Assembly: GCF_017654505.1 (NCBI RefSeq) | Contig: NC_054548.1 | Coordinates: 28,266,796 to 28,330,795 of the forward strand | Direction of reading: 5' to 3' | Length of the DNA stretch: 64,000 bases | Source of the DNA: Polyodon spathula | Taxonomy: Eukaryota; Chordata; Actinopteri; Acipenseriformes; Polyodontidae | Part shown: positions 11,201-22,500 of the stretch, piece after piece | Layout of the letters: each line of letters opens with the position of its first letter | Position numbering within the stretch: position 1 is the stretch's first letter | Notes under the pieces: generated by a model | The model's database searches: none | The model's input: the letters and a program-made list of their open reading frames with translations, nothing else | What the model was told of the DNA's origin: nothing | Program-made: the position numbers and the translations under genes

Positions 11201-12049
11201 ATGAAAATTAGTGAATTCAGACCCACACCTGTATTTTGGATGGAGGGAGTGCCTCCTAAAATTAACAATATAACAATCAAATGACTAGAACTTTCTCATT
11301 TGTCTCAACCGGGTCTGTATGAATGAAAAAATAAAAGTTATAGTCCTTCTCTTTCTGACTAGATAACCTGTAAAACTGATTGTAAATGACAACATGATTC
11401 CATGCATTTGCCATGCCTTGCACCTCCACTCACTATATAGGTTTCCAATATGCAGGTTTGAAAGCAATTGTTTTGGCTAACAATTAAAAAAAAAAAAAGA
11501 TACATCTAGGTTAACCCTTTCAATGCCACTTGTGATTCCTATGTGTGTGGGAGTCAGCAATGTCTCACTCTGGCCTGTGTCTGGTCGAGTAACTATGCTA
11601 TTTTAGTCCTTTCACTTAGAATTATGAATAACAGACATCAAGCTGTCTTCTTCGGTTGTACAGTAGGTGAAAACTTAAAAATGTGTAGCTGGTCAGTTTC
11701 GTGTGACCCATTCTGTTGTTTCCAAATTGTGGGCAAACCACAGGGTTGTACACTAGATGTCCTGGACAGGATTGTGGGAGGTCAACCATATCCTGCAGTG
11801 GCCAATATGTACTAAGCCCATGCCGAACAATAAAACTGGCAGCTCAGTTATTGGGTACCTGCTTTGTTCAGGGATGAAAAAATATTTGTATCTGTCCACT
11901 AATGATGAACATGTCTGAGTGAATAACATTGGTTCGGAGGTGACTAATTTATGGCGGGAGGGAGTCAACTGCATTGGAGGTCATAAGGATATTACAGATT
12001 TACACATCTATGGAACACAGACACAGTCCTGGACCCTGTAGGAAGACCA
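11200..12049. other. No recognisable gene
   Basis: Unclassified AT-rich sequence. The part from about 11740 may be the decayed middle of the Tc1 copy whose C-terminus is readable from 12050, but I could not align it to the DDE domain with confidence. Confidence 0.35.
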
Positions 12050-12330
12050 TTTGCTAGTTCAGTTGTCACTAAGTTTGTAAAACATGTCGTCATACTGTCT
12101 CGATTGTCATGGATTATTTTAAACAAGAGGTTATAGAGGTTATAGACTGGCCAGAAATAAATCAAGACCTTAATCTCATAGAACTACTTTGGGATGTCCT
12201 GTTCATCAGCATTGTAACCCTTCACATGACATCATAGGGCTTGATGTTGCACTGACTTTAGAATGGGACAGGATCCCACAAGACATCACCTGCTTATTAA
12301 AACTGAGATTGGTCTGAAAAAGAAAAAAAC
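12050..12330 (+). pseudogene. Tc1/mariner transposase C-terminal remnant
   Basis: Conceptual translation gives HTVSIVMDYFKQ, then IDWPEINQDLNLIELLWDVL, then TLEWDRIPQDI. These correspond to the second catalytic block of a Tc1 transposase: the PHTA-like region, the DLNPIE motif here read as DLNLIE with the catalytic Glu kept, and the C-terminal tail. The N-terminal domain is not readable, no terminal repeats were found, and the frame contains several lesions. Confidence 0.65.
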
Positions 12331-12367
12331 AAAAGAAACCCAAAGAGAAGAAAATTAAAATATTAAT

Positions 12368-12765
12368 AGCAGGGAAACCTTGAGCAGACCCCATACATGA
12401 ATAGGAATCAGGCTGAGGGAGCAAGTGTAGGACGGGGACCCGGGCCATGCAGGTAGCGACAGTCGGGGTAACGCTGCTGAGTGCAGCACCTTTTCTTTGT
12501 AGATTTTGATTACTGTTTTATTTTCTCTTTTTGACTTTGCCTTTTTTATTTTTATTTCATAGCACTTGGGAAAGCTCCAGCAGGCCTGTTTACTTGTGGT
12601 ATTCCTGTGGACCTATCCACTGCCGCTGGTATTCAGGCCATGGATAACAGCGCCCTCTGTGGGCTAAAATAAATCACTGGAAAAAAAGGAAATAAATAAA
12701 ACTGGGCACCTGTGCGGTGTTTGCAAATACACTTTTGCACTGTCCCCGTGGGTGACTACCCACAA
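12368..12765 (+). mobile_element. LTR fragment, same family as the solo LTR at 21.6 kb
   Basis: This block matches, on the opposite strand, the 3' two thirds of the LTR at 21584-22293. Shared landmarks in order are a gcagacccc segment, taacgctgc.gagtgcagcacctttt, a T-rich stretch, cagcgccctctg, aataaaactgggcacctgtg with a poly-A signal, and an end at tacccaca. The LTR 5' third with the TATA box is missing. No internal retroelement sequence follows. Confidence 0.75.
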
Positions 12766-12887
12766 AATTTGTTCTAAACCACCTTTGTAAAATGCGTCTT
12801 TTATTCCTAATATAAAAATTACGAGTAATGCGTTCATTAATATTAAAATCCTTCACTACTTCTTTATTCTTTTATTTAATTACACAC

Positions 12888-12912
12888 TGATATATAATAT
12901 AATATATAGATA

Positions 12913-12952
<40 letters not shown>

Positions 12953-12962
12953 TATATATATA
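12888..12962. repeat. (TA)n microsatellite, interrupted
   Basis: TA dinucleotides with several AATA/AGAT interruptions. Confidence 0.9.
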
Positions 12963-13833
12963 TCATCTTTCCCTCCTATTTTCTCCTTAATTTTCATGCC
13001 TGTTTTAATGGATTTATTTGGGTTATTAAATGTTTGAATCCCTAATTCCAAGCCTCCTCTTCCTGAGGCCCCTCAGGCCCCTCTTTCCATAAATGTTCAC
13101 CATAATTTCAAATAAGTCAGATACATTAAAAAAAAACCATAGGAGCTCATTTAAGGTGTCCTTATTTTAAATTAACTGGTGTTTTTTTATTATTATTTAT
13201 TTATTTACAGGGCAAAAATTAATGGAACAGTAATAACGTGAACAGGTTTTCATATCCATTGATCATAAAAAGGGAAGTTTATTCTTAGCGTGTGGCTGGT
13301 ACTGTCAAACTAGTCTGTTGTGCTGTTGAGCCCACATAGCAAGACTCAATAAGCAGACACTTGAGAGAAAACCCTGTGAAGTGGAACTGACAGTAATGGC
13401 GTGACACAAATCCGGTGGTATTACTTGAAGTCTCACATGGCCATAGTAAAGTCAACAAACTTAGACAAACTGAGATTCCCCTAGATAAACTGGAGGCATC
13501 AATGCTAGTCTGACGGTGTGTGCTCATCAAATAAGGTACTTCAACTAAGGGATAGGCTAAAGTTATCATACTGCAGTGCAAGATGAAAAGTAATTATAAA
13601 AAAATCAGTTATATGGTTTTACTACTTGTTGCTAGGCTGTATACACATTATCACATGCCTACAATCAGAGTTCTGCTTTTGTATTTGTGGAACAGCATTC
13701 TGACACTAATAGGGGTGGGATAATATGCATGAATACACTGTATACTGAAAAAGCTTTACAAAGTAATTGATCACACATTTATTTTATATCTGCAGAAAAG
13801 ACATAAGAATAAACATTCTATGAGTTTTAAAAG
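12963..13833. other. No recognisable gene
   Basis: Unclassified AT-rich sequence, no domain found on either strand. Confidence 0.45.
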
Positions 13834-14666
13834 GTGTACCCCTTCTCCACTGGCACACCCGACCCGTGAGTGCTTTGTATAGTATGGGTAAGGGTGGTTC
13901 TCCACTGGGTATTTGTCGAGCAAGAACCAAACCATGAAATGCCAGCCTCACAAGACATCTGAACCTGGCTCCGAGCCGGGCCCGGGGTGGGGTTAAGTAT
14001 TTTCGCATTAACATTGCATCAGTCAGTACACTCCTGTGACAAGAAGGCTGTAGTGGTGACGTCAGACCCAAAAGAAACACACAGTACTGCGAGGTGAAAT
14101 GTGAATTGCGCTGCTGCGCAGTTTAATAAATGTACAAAATAAAAGGTTTAAACAATAACAGCACATAGTACTTTAGTCCAAAATAAATAGACAAACAAAC
14201 TATACTAACACTAAACAAAACAGACACTAACAAACAGGGTGAACGTTAAACAAACAATAATAAGCCAGCATATTTTCGCAATTGTTATTTTAGCTTTTTA
14301 AATCGTTTTTACCTCCTCTCCACAACCGTTCTCCACTCACCGAACACATAACCCCGAGCGAGTGAAACGTGCATCTATATATACTGTTGTGCTGGGATTC
14401 AATTACTAATTAATTATTCACTTGAATCCCAGCACATGAAGTAATTTGTTATATACTTTAAATGCATGTGAAGTGTTTGTACAATCCCCGTGCCTAAATA
14501 CAACTATATATTTTAAATCACTTGTGATACACAGACCCATTTATATCTCATGCAGCAATATCTATACACCAATATTAACACTTCACATACAGCACATAAC
14601 ACATAAATACGCACAGAGGTGGGTACTTGGCCACAACTCAAAGACAAACAACAAACAACATTGCAG

Positions 14667-14838
14667 GCAGCGAGGGTGATGAGAGAAAAGTACAGCCTTG
14701 GGACGCTGAGGAAATGCAGGCTCTAGTTAATCTGGGGGCAGATAGAAGTGTTCAGAAAGATCTGGAGTCGTGCATGAGAAATGAGAAAGTTTATGCCCGA
14801 ATTTCTGATGATTTGAAGCAAATGGACATAAACCGCGG
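14667..14838 (+). pseudogene. Myb/SANT-like DNA-binding exon
   Basis: The translated segment includes WDAEEMQALVNLGADRSVQ and then MRNEKVYARISDDLKQM. Its pattern is that of the SANT-like (trihelix, Myb_DNA-bind_4 type) domain: Trp, Glu-Met, Leu, Asp-x-x-Val-Gln, Arg-Asn, Val-Tyr, Ile, Leu. The match breaks off where the third helix (normally R-T-x-x-Q-C) should follow. The homology is bounded by an acceptor-like ttgcag at 14661-14666 and a donor-like GGGTAC at 14837-14842, so this looks like one exon carrying two of three helices. The domain binds DNA in Harbinger accessory proteins and in domesticated host genes. No flanking exons were found. It may be a live exon or a relic. Confidence 0.5.
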
Positions 14839-15249
14839 GTACAGTACACTTAACTCACACACTCAAAAACACAATATTCTACCAGATTTCTCATCCTTGA
14901 CCTTTATTATAGTAATAGAAAAAAATACAGTAAAACAAGATACAGCTGTACCAAACATACAACTACAGCTCTCATTGCGATTTTTATTTTTTTTTTATTT
15001 TTATTTTTTTTTAGCACCCTAACAAAAAATAACTCTAGAAAAAACAAAAACAAACAAACAAAAAAAAAAAAACAACCATCCTTAAACAGGAATATCTTTG
15101 GCAAATCATATTTTTAAAACCTTATTTTTTCCCCTTCAACAGAACAAATTAAACTTTATTAAATCGACAATCAGTAAAAATTGTGGATTATAAATAAATT
15201 CCTAAATATATTTACAAAAGATAGTGATACAAGATACAGCTGTACTGGT

Positions 15250-15330
15250 TTTGTTTGTTTATTTATTTATTTATTTCTTAGCAGACGCCCTTATCCAGGG
15301 CGACTTACAGTTGTATACAAAATAAAAAAC
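15250..15330 (-). repeat. 3' tail of a fish SINE/LINE-type retroposon
   Basis: On the minus strand the sequence reads taagtcgccctggataaggg, then cgtctgctaag and an (AATA)n tail. This tail motif is shared by many dispersed fish retroposons. Only the 3' part is recognisable; no tRNA- or 5S-like head is seen. Confidence 0.65.
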
Positions 15331-15589
15331 ATATCAAGAATTACAGTACAATTAAGAGCAAGATACAAAATACAATGACTTCAGTTCTAATAAGAGCACC
15401 ATTTGTTTGCACATCTTTTGGCAGACTGAGTTAATTATAATAACACCTGCCTTTCGTTGCGTATGACTTCAGTAGTACGGCTCGGCTCTGTGGAAAAACA
15501 ACCCAGGCTCTCCTTAACCGTACCGTGAGGGCTCGGTACGGCCCCGACGGAGCTCAGTTGTACAGTGGAAAAGAGGAAGTGCTTGTGAA

Positions 15590-16110
15590 CTTGTGGGTTG
15601 CAGTGCATAGTGAAAGGGTAATGCAGGCAACTCCAGAGAAGGACAGACACAGAGTTCACAGTTCAAGTTCTTTTAATTACCTGACTAGTCTCCTTGACCG
15701 GTTTTAAATAATAAAGCTGGCTTTACCCAACAATGGGTATTGCCAGCGCCAAAACAAGGGGTTACAGTCCCGAAATAATAATTACAAAAGTACAGACACA
15801 ACACAAACAGACACGTCTCCGGACAGTGCGTGCACTTAGTGCAGGTGCGGTGATGGAGACAGTGATGCTGGTTAAGTGCAGGTGTGGTGGAGTATGGGTG
15901 AATCGCTGGCCCAAGGCTGCAGCTCCCAGATCCATGCTTAACAGTCTGGCAAAAACAAAACACATACACAAGTTTAAACAAAACCAACACTTAACTAGCA
16001 TTCCGAGCAGTCCTTGTTTCCTCCCATCAACCACAACAAAGTAACCAATCACAGTGTCACGCCCCCCTAAAGTGCCTTCAGCCCCTCCCCCACCGATAGC
16101 TAGTTCAATC
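15590..16110 (-). mobile_element. LTR-like block, minus strand
   Basis: On the minus strand the block has a GC-rich front (gtgacactgtgattggttac), a central exon-poor region, and a TTTATTATTTAAAACC poly-A-like signal towards the end. Parts resemble the LTR at 28116-28633, such as a ctgcag segment beside an acacaaac-rich segment and the aaacaaaacc run. Ends and target duplication could not be fixed. It may be a solo LTR of a gypsy-like family. Confidence 0.35.
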
Positions 16111-16660
16111 ACGTTTCCTCCAATACATGATTGAAACTTTGCTCACTCTACTAGGGCGATGACTCCTGGTACTGTGATGCCACCCTTTTCCTGAATGGCC
16201 GGTTTCTGACTGCCCCCTGAATTAACTGCCCAACCATTCAGTTCCTGTTGTACAGTGATCTCAAAAGTCGAGAGGGAGATACTTGATTCAGTTTCATTCA
16301 CTCTGTCAGAGTGCTTCACTCAAAAGGTGACTGTGGATGTTCTGTGTAAGGAATCTGGTGTAACTCCATCTAGTGACATCATCCCTTGGCTCCACTTTTG
16401 AATTCATCATATTAAACTTTGAAGAAAGTGCTTAATTAACTTGATATGTTTTGCTTTAAGAATAATTTGCTGGTAGATTGTGACAGATTTAATTGAAAGT
16501 TTCATGCAGGGAGAGGTGGTAGCGGTGCTGAAAGTCCAAAAAGCCCTGTTTTGTTTGCAATTATTCTTGACCCTTGTTTATTCTCAGGCCCTTCATAGAA
16601 AAAAGAATAGTAATCTATCTAAAACTCACGGTGTATTATCATATATCACATAAATTCACT
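16111..16660. other. No recognisable gene
   Basis: Unclassified sequence between the LTR-like block and the CR1 tail. Confidence 0.4.
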
Positions 16661-16661
16661 T

Positions 16662-16770
16662 AAGAACATAACAAAGTTTACAAACGAGAGGAGGACATTC
16701 GGCCTATCTTGCTCGTTTGGTTGTTAGTAGCTTATTGATCCTAGAATCTCATCAAGCAGCTTCCTGACGG
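16662..16770 (-). mobile_element. CR1 LINE 3' end fragment
   Basis: The block begins gaacataacaaagtttacaa and continues through the conserved cgagaggagg.cattcggcc tail into agcttattgatcc. This is the reverse complement of the 3' end of the full CR1 at 52.1-56.4 kb, covering only the last about 105 bp. It is a severely 5'-truncated insertion, common for LINEs. Confidence 0.92.
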
Positions 16771-16920
16771 ATCCCTTAACTCAAACCTAATCTGAAGATC
16801 ATCTGAAAACAAACGCAGTGATTACAGAGTATTGCAAATACAACACATCAATTAGCAACCTAAATATTCAACATTTGTTTAATTCTAACAAATAATAACA
16901 TTAATAAAATAATCTGAATA

Positions 16921-17165
16921 GTGCAGTTGGTCCAGAATGCTGCTGCTGCTTGAATACTGACAAGTACAAAACAAACTGAACATATTACATTGTCTTAGAA
17001 ACTTTGTATTGGATACCTTTCAAATATCAGGTTCTTTTTAAAATTCTTCTGTTGACCTTTAAGGCTGTCCCGGGAACTGGCCCTAAATATTTATTGGACC
17101 TGTTGCAATCCTACATTTCTAGGTGTCAGCTGCACTCTTCAAGCTCAGAGTGTTGGCTGTTCCCT
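16921..17165 (+). pseudogene. L2 LINE ORF2 C-terminal fragment
   Basis: Conceptual translation gives LVQNAAAA, ILTSTKQTEHIT, then KAVPGTGPKYLLDLLQS, with internal stops. This is the segment after the RT palm in L2-clade ORF2 proteins, where nearly all members show LVQNAAAR, a TPVLRSLHWLP-like stretch, and FKAL. The fragment has neither RT core nor 3' tail. Confidence 0.75.
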
Positions 17166-17576
17166 TGACCAGATGTGTCACTCTGGGAGGGTGGAGTTTG
17201 TCCACTAGTGCTCCTGAACTTGGAACTCGTTGGCACTAGTTGTGTGAGGCTCTCATTCTCTTTGGAAATGTAAAGCATTGCTAAACCTGGGACCGAGACT
17301 ATTTAACATCGGAACAGGCAAGCGCTTTTAAGCCCTTGTTTTAATGTGTACGGGACTGTGCAAAGCAACTGTTTTTCTTCTGTCTTCAACTACGCAGTTA
17401 GAAAACTGTGAATGGAGTCTTCTCTCCAAATAGCTGGGACCTCGCAAGAGTGGCAGAGACTGTTACATGGAAACAGGCAAGTGCAGCGCGCATGCATGAT
17501 GTGCTAAGTGCAGAGCTTGTCTGTTCTCGTCCGTGCCTTGGTAGCAGTCTGATAAAACAAAAAAAAATATATAATA

Positions 17577-17578
<2 letters not shown>
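17166..17578. other. No recognisable gene
   Basis: Unclassified sequence between two L2 pieces; no domain found. Confidence 0.4.

Positions 17579-17661
<83 letters not shown>
17579..17661. repeat. (TA)n microsatellite
   Basis: About 80 bp of TA lying about 85 bp upstream of the start of L2 homology. Confidence 0.95.
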
Positions 17662-17665
<4 letters not shown>

Positions 17666-18545
17666 TTGTAAGTACTAAGAAATGTCTAATATTAAACTTT
17701 TTTGTTATCTCATTTTATAATTTTTCATATTCAGGGCTCCTTTAAGCTGTTGTTACAAAATCTTCAAAGACTCAAATTGACTTAATATTTAGCAATAAGC
17801 CTGAAAGAATTATAAAATCATATAATCTTGTAACTGGGCTTTCTGATCATAACTTAACCCTTATCGCAAGAAAACTGACAAACTTTGGAAATGCACTTAA
17901 AAACTATTTATTGGAGTGAATTTATGGCATGTGACAATGTAGAATCATGTTGTGATACCTTCAATACAGACCCAAATTGACAAATACTCTACAAAGGTCA
18001 AAAACAAAACCGGGAAAAAAAAAAAAAACTGATCTACCATGGTTTACTGAGTCATTATGGTAATTGCTTAAAAAAAGGGATCAAGCTTTGAAGACATCGT
18101 TAAAAACTGGTAGAGGGAGTAATATAATGATATACAAAGGACTAAGAAATAAATAAGTTAATTAAGAAAAGCAAAGGCTAATTACTTTATGAACATCATA
18201 AATGAGGCAAATGCTAACAGCAACAATTTGGAAAAATCTTGAACGTATAACTGGAAATGACAAACAAATATAAAAGTGAAATTGAGCTGAAGTGACAAGG
18301 CACCTTGATAACTAATAACGAGATTATCACCTCCAATGTTTAATACTTTTTTCATAAATTCAGTGCAGGATCTGGTTCAGAAATTTGGTACAAGAAATTT
18401 GGATGTCACCCCATTTTTAACATTGCTGAAATCTCAGAGATAAATACTCGGTTCTCTAAAAAACTCAAAAGCTAAGGATGTTTATGGTTTAGATACCACT
18501 TTTTAAAAGAAACAGAGATATATTGACTAGTCCCATAACCCATCT

Positions 18546-19240
18546 ATGTACTTTATCTATAAAATGGGATATTTCCTAGTGCTTGGAAGTCTGCAGGTTA
18601 TTCCAGTATTCAGGGCTGATGACCATGACGAGGTCAGTAATTATAGACTTATCAGTCTACTGCCAGTAATCTCAAAAGTAGTGAAGGTGGTAGGAAAACA
18701 GCTTTTGGCACATCTGGATGCTAGTTCTTCTTTACACCCAAAACACTCCACAGAAACAGCTAACTTATTTTTTAGAAAGGATTAAATCTGAACTTGATAA
18801 AGGCAGTGTTGTTGGAGCTATATTTCTGGATCTGAAGAAAGCTTTCGATACGGTTAATCATACTGTTTTACTGTCTAAATTCAACCTGTCTGGTCAGGCA
18901 CTGAAATGGATGGAGTCTTACTTGTCGGATAGAAAACAAAGTGTTAAAATAAGCAATAGTCAATCAACGTTTAAGAACTGTACTTTGGGGGTCCCACAGG
19001 GATCTATGTTGTGGCCTTTATGATTTAATCTCTACATTAATGATCTACCTTTGGTCTGTCCAGAAGACAATATACAAATGCATGCTGATGATACAGTGGT
19101 GTATGCAAGTGCTAAAACTAGTCAAGAAGCTGCTACAAAATTAACAGCTGTTATGGTAGAGCTGTCAAAGTGGCCTGATTACTCTTGCTTGAGTTTGAAT
19201 GTGAGTAAAAACAGTGGGAATGTGTTTTTCTATTAGACAA
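18546..19240 (+). pseudogene. L2 reverse transcriptase core
   Basis: The frames show NYRLISLLPVISKV (fingers), AIFLDLKKAFDTVNHTVLL (motif A with the catalytic Asp in FLDL) and GVPQGSMLWPL (motif B). After a TGA at 19021-19023 come NLYINDLPL and MHADDTVVYAS (motif C). The usual Tyr or Phe of the YADD box is His here, while both Asp residues remain. A frameshift lies near 18720-18785. The enzyme would copy the element RNA at the nicked target; this copy cannot be translated whole. Confidence 0.85.
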
Positions 19241-19957
19241 AATATAACACAGACTCAGTTTACCATTTCTGTAAAGGGGGGAATGATTAGCACTGTCTCG
19301 GAATTTAAGTATTTGGGTATTACACTAGATTCGCTCCGTGGCTTTAGGAAACACATAAAAAGGTAATCAAAGCTGTGAAATTTAACCCAATTTTAGATAC
19401 ATTCGAAACTATTTACCAACTACTGCTGCTAAGATGTATTTGCACTGTATGATTTTATCCCATATGTCCTACTGTATAACTATATGATCACAGGCCGGGT
19501 CAACTATATTCCAGATAAAAAGCCAGTAAGATATCATCACTATCATAGTCTTAAGAAATATAACATGTCAAGTTTTGATAATTTTATAAATCTTTCCAAT
19601 GCATGTCTGATTTTTAAGTCTCTACATGAACTGGCCCCTCAACCCCTAAGGGAATTTGTTCAGCCCTGCTCGATAAAAGCTGTTAGAGTCACTCGATCAA
19701 CCACTGGAGGACACTGTGCAGTATCTCAAAGTCGAACCAAGTTTGCACAAACAGCTTGCTTAATCAAGGGTGCCATTTTCTGCAATACGCTACCAGACCA
19801 TGAAAAACATATCAGACTACAAGAGTTTAAGAGAACTGAAAAAATGGTTGAAACAGTACCAGCTTTGTGACCAGGTCTAGGACTTGGGTGCGATGAATGT
19901 TTTAATCATGAATGTTTTTATTGCACATGGTCCTTTTTCATAGCTTTTGGTAAAAGG

Positions 19958-19961
<4 letters not shown>

Positions 19962-19989
<28 letters not shown>
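19962..19989. repeat. Poly-T run
   Basis: About 28 T within the L2 3' UTR. Confidence 0.9.
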
Positions 19990-19992
<3 letters not shown>

Positions 19993-20125
19993 GTAAATAA
20001 TTTTGTAAATCTTTTTTTTATTTCAGTTATGAAATTATACTTTCTATTTTTTCTGTAAAGAGATTTGGGCTGTCATTGCCATGAAAGGCGCTATATAAAA
20101 ATACATGGATTGACTGATTGAAATA

Positions 20126-20552
20126 TTGTAACCGGACCAAAACAATAGAAAATACATTCCAACAATGTAGAATTGCTGCACTATTCAGATTATCTTATTA
20201 GTGTTATTACATGTTAGAATTAAACAAATGTTTATGTATGTGTTGTGTTATTTTATTCTGAATACAGCAAAAATGATGGCACTCTATTGTGTACTGTGAA
20301 GCTAATGTGGTACTGTAGCTTTAGTTGGAAGACCGACGCACATTGTGACGTTGCTGCTCACTGCGTTTCGGATGATCTTCTTCGGATCAGGTTCAGGTTA
20401 AATTAATTTTCTGCATCGTGATGGGGTCATTCACAAGACAACCCCTCCCCGAGCACGACAAAATGAAAATTTGTAGAACTCGGAAATTAACTCCAACTTG
20501 ATGTGGTTGACAGGATCTACATGGGGGTGTATTTCGGGTTGGGGTCCTTAAT

Positions 20553-20592
<40 letters not shown>

Positions 20593-21098
20593 CTATATAT
20601 ATTATTATATATATATTATATATATATACGAGAACCTATATATAATCGCGAGTGCCCTATATTCGCTCAGATATAAGGCTTTCGGTTATAACGCGCTTCA
20701 GATATATCGCTCCTACTGCAGGCCCCCCAATTCCCTATACTAGTGATTCATACAATATTTCTACAGTAAATACAGCACCAGTGTTCAAACTGTAAACAAC
20801 TTCAGTCTAACTTCTCTTTCTGTCTCTCGCTTTTGATACAGTATCTGAACTGAAGAAAAGCTGTGCTGGTACTTTATAACACAGACATCTTATTCAGCAT
20901 TTGTTTTATAACTAAATAAATAGCTATAAGTGGTTTGAATTGCGTTGATTACATTGATGTTTTCTGTACAATATACACGACAAGTTTTGTGGACTCTGTA
21001 ATACTGTAAATGTTTTCAGGATATACAGCAGTCAACAAATACACACGTTTTAAGTTACAAAAATTGACATGGTGAGAAGAGGAAATCAGTTACTTTCT
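20126..21098. other. No gene; TA-rich repeat and unclassified DNA
   Basis: Contains interrupted TA repeats at about 20556-20637. The 20640-20720 stretch (ttcggttataacgcgcttca, then agatatatcgctc) looks like a decayed DNA-transposon terminus of pogo/Tigger type, but I cannot place its partner. Confidence 0.4.
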
Positions 21099-21583
21099 TT
21101 AACCGTTTGAGCAGTACGAACTTACTGGTATGTTCACTGCTCCTTTGTCCCCAGAGAGTAGGAACGTACACCAGTACGTTTTGCATCTTTAAACTTGAAT
21201 TACTGAGACTACAAAACCCATGATCACATAATACGGTAACACTAGGTTTCTGTAACACCTTTTACTGGTCCCTTGCACCCTCTGCCACATATTTACTGAA
21301 TTACATATAATTATCCCAGTCACAAAAATGTCAACAATGTTTGTAAACCGGCAAAAATCACTCAGTGAAAAAGTATTAGTAATAATATTCAGATTCTAAT
21401 TTAAAAACTACATACAATTCTTTCAATTAACCCTTTGAGTAGTGAGTTTTAGAATGTTTTGATGGGCCCACTGAAGTGTGTTTTATTTTTTATAATTTTT
21501 CATGTTTGCACTCCTCCCATTGACACATTTGTTAGTAGGCCTATTAGCAATTTATTACACAATGAAAATATGTAAACACTTAT

Positions 21584-22293
21584 GTGGAAGGGGTGTGGGT
21601 AATTCACTGACAAGGAGACAGACAGGTGTATTTGGGAAACACCACACAGGTGCCCAGTTTTATTTTAGGCCGGCTCTTTTTCTTTCCTTGATTTTTTTTT
21701 TCTCCGGTAGAGGGCACTGTTGACCGTGGGCTGCCTATCAACGATGATAGACAGCACCACGGAAATACCACAGCTGGTACACGACCTGCAAATGCACTCG
21801 CAGGTGCTCAAGGAAATAATAATGAAAACAGAAGGCGAAAAGAACAAGGGAAAATAAAACAGTAATAAAACTACAAATAAAAGGTGCTGCACTCGGCAGC
21901 GTTATCCCGGTCGCCGCTACCCGCACGACCCGGATCACCGTCCTACTCTCTCGGCTATCTCGCCTGCTCTTTCACAATACGCCGGGGTCTGCCCAAGGGT
22001 TCCCCGCTCTCTCTCTCTGTCTCGCTGATTCCCGGTCCTGAATCAAAGTGTCCGCACCCTTAGCGCGTCTAAGTGGGCAGACCTGAGGAAACAACAGAGC
22101 GTTACTTTATAGGACCGACAATCACCCAAGACCCGCCTCTCGGCCATTCAGAGAGGGGGAAAGTCCACACTCACACTTTCCCACCTCCCTGTGTCACTGC
22201 CATGACTCACAGGCGGTTGTTGGGCGACTGCCGCCCTCTTCCTGCAGCCCGTGAACACGCCAGCAGAGTCAGCACAGATCTCTCCCTGTTACA
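21584..22293 (-). mobile_element. Solo LTR with 6-bp target duplication
   Basis: A 710-bp block reads TGTAACAGGGAG... on the minus strand. It is flanked by perfect ACTTAT copies at 21578-21583 and 22294-22299. Inside are a TATA-like box (CCTATAAAG on the minus strand, about 22103-22111) and an AATAAAA signal followed by ctgggcacctgtg near the end. There is no internal sequence, so the retroelement was reduced to one LTR by recombination. It sits inside the inner piggyBac copy. A second, 5'-truncated copy of the LTR lies at 12368-12765. Confidence 0.8.
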
Positions 22294-22299
22294 ACTTAT

Positions 22300-22500
22300 T
22301 TAACGTAGGTCAGTGATCCTTGTCACGTTGTCTGTGCTTGGGCCACTCGTTGTCGATGGTAAACATTCTTCACTGATATTTTCACTATCATCTGATTCAG
22401 TAGAAGAATTTAAATAGGAATTCATTATAATTTCTAGTACTTCTTTCCCACAGAACATTTCTCTCAGTTTTTCAGACATTGTTGACATTTTGTGACTGGG
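22300..22500 (-). pseudogene. piggyBac-like transposase N-terminus, interrupted
   Basis: A minus-strand frame starts at MSTMSEKLREMFCGKEVLE (about 22493) and runs through an acidic Ser-rich stretch (SSTESDDSENISEE) to the LTR border near 22300. Acidic, disordered N-termini of this kind are usual in piggyBac transposases, and the position just inside the element's 5' UTR supports the call. The catalytic Asp domain is absent; the solo LTR sits where the frame would continue. Confidence 0.5.

Larger units (their letters stand above)
13834..15580. mobile_element. Possible Harbinger-like DNA transposon
   Basis: The left edge holds two ttctccactg motifs about 68 bp apart (about 13842 and 13908). 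The right edge holds their inverted counterparts, cagtggaaaa at about 15567 and a variant tgtggaaaaa about 75 bp inward. This suggests terminal inverted repeats with a sub-repeat. Between them is a Myb/SANT-type exon, a domain that PIF/Harbinger elements encode as a second gene beside the transposase. No DDE transposase was found, and the interior carries a minus-strand SINE tail. The family assignment is inference. Confidence 0.4.
17745..20125 (+). mobile_element. L2-clade LINE, 5'-truncated and decayed
   Basis: Readable parts, in order, are the end of the apurinic-type endonuclease (TQIDLIFSNKPERI and then GLSDHNLTLIARK, 17765-17880), the RT core (18600-19230), the C-terminal region (19480-19870) and the L2-type 3' tail (ggcgctatataaaa at 20088) followed by short TGAT/TGAC repeats. 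The 5' two thirds of the endonuclease is missing. Multiple frameshifts and stops make it inactive. Confidence 0.85.
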
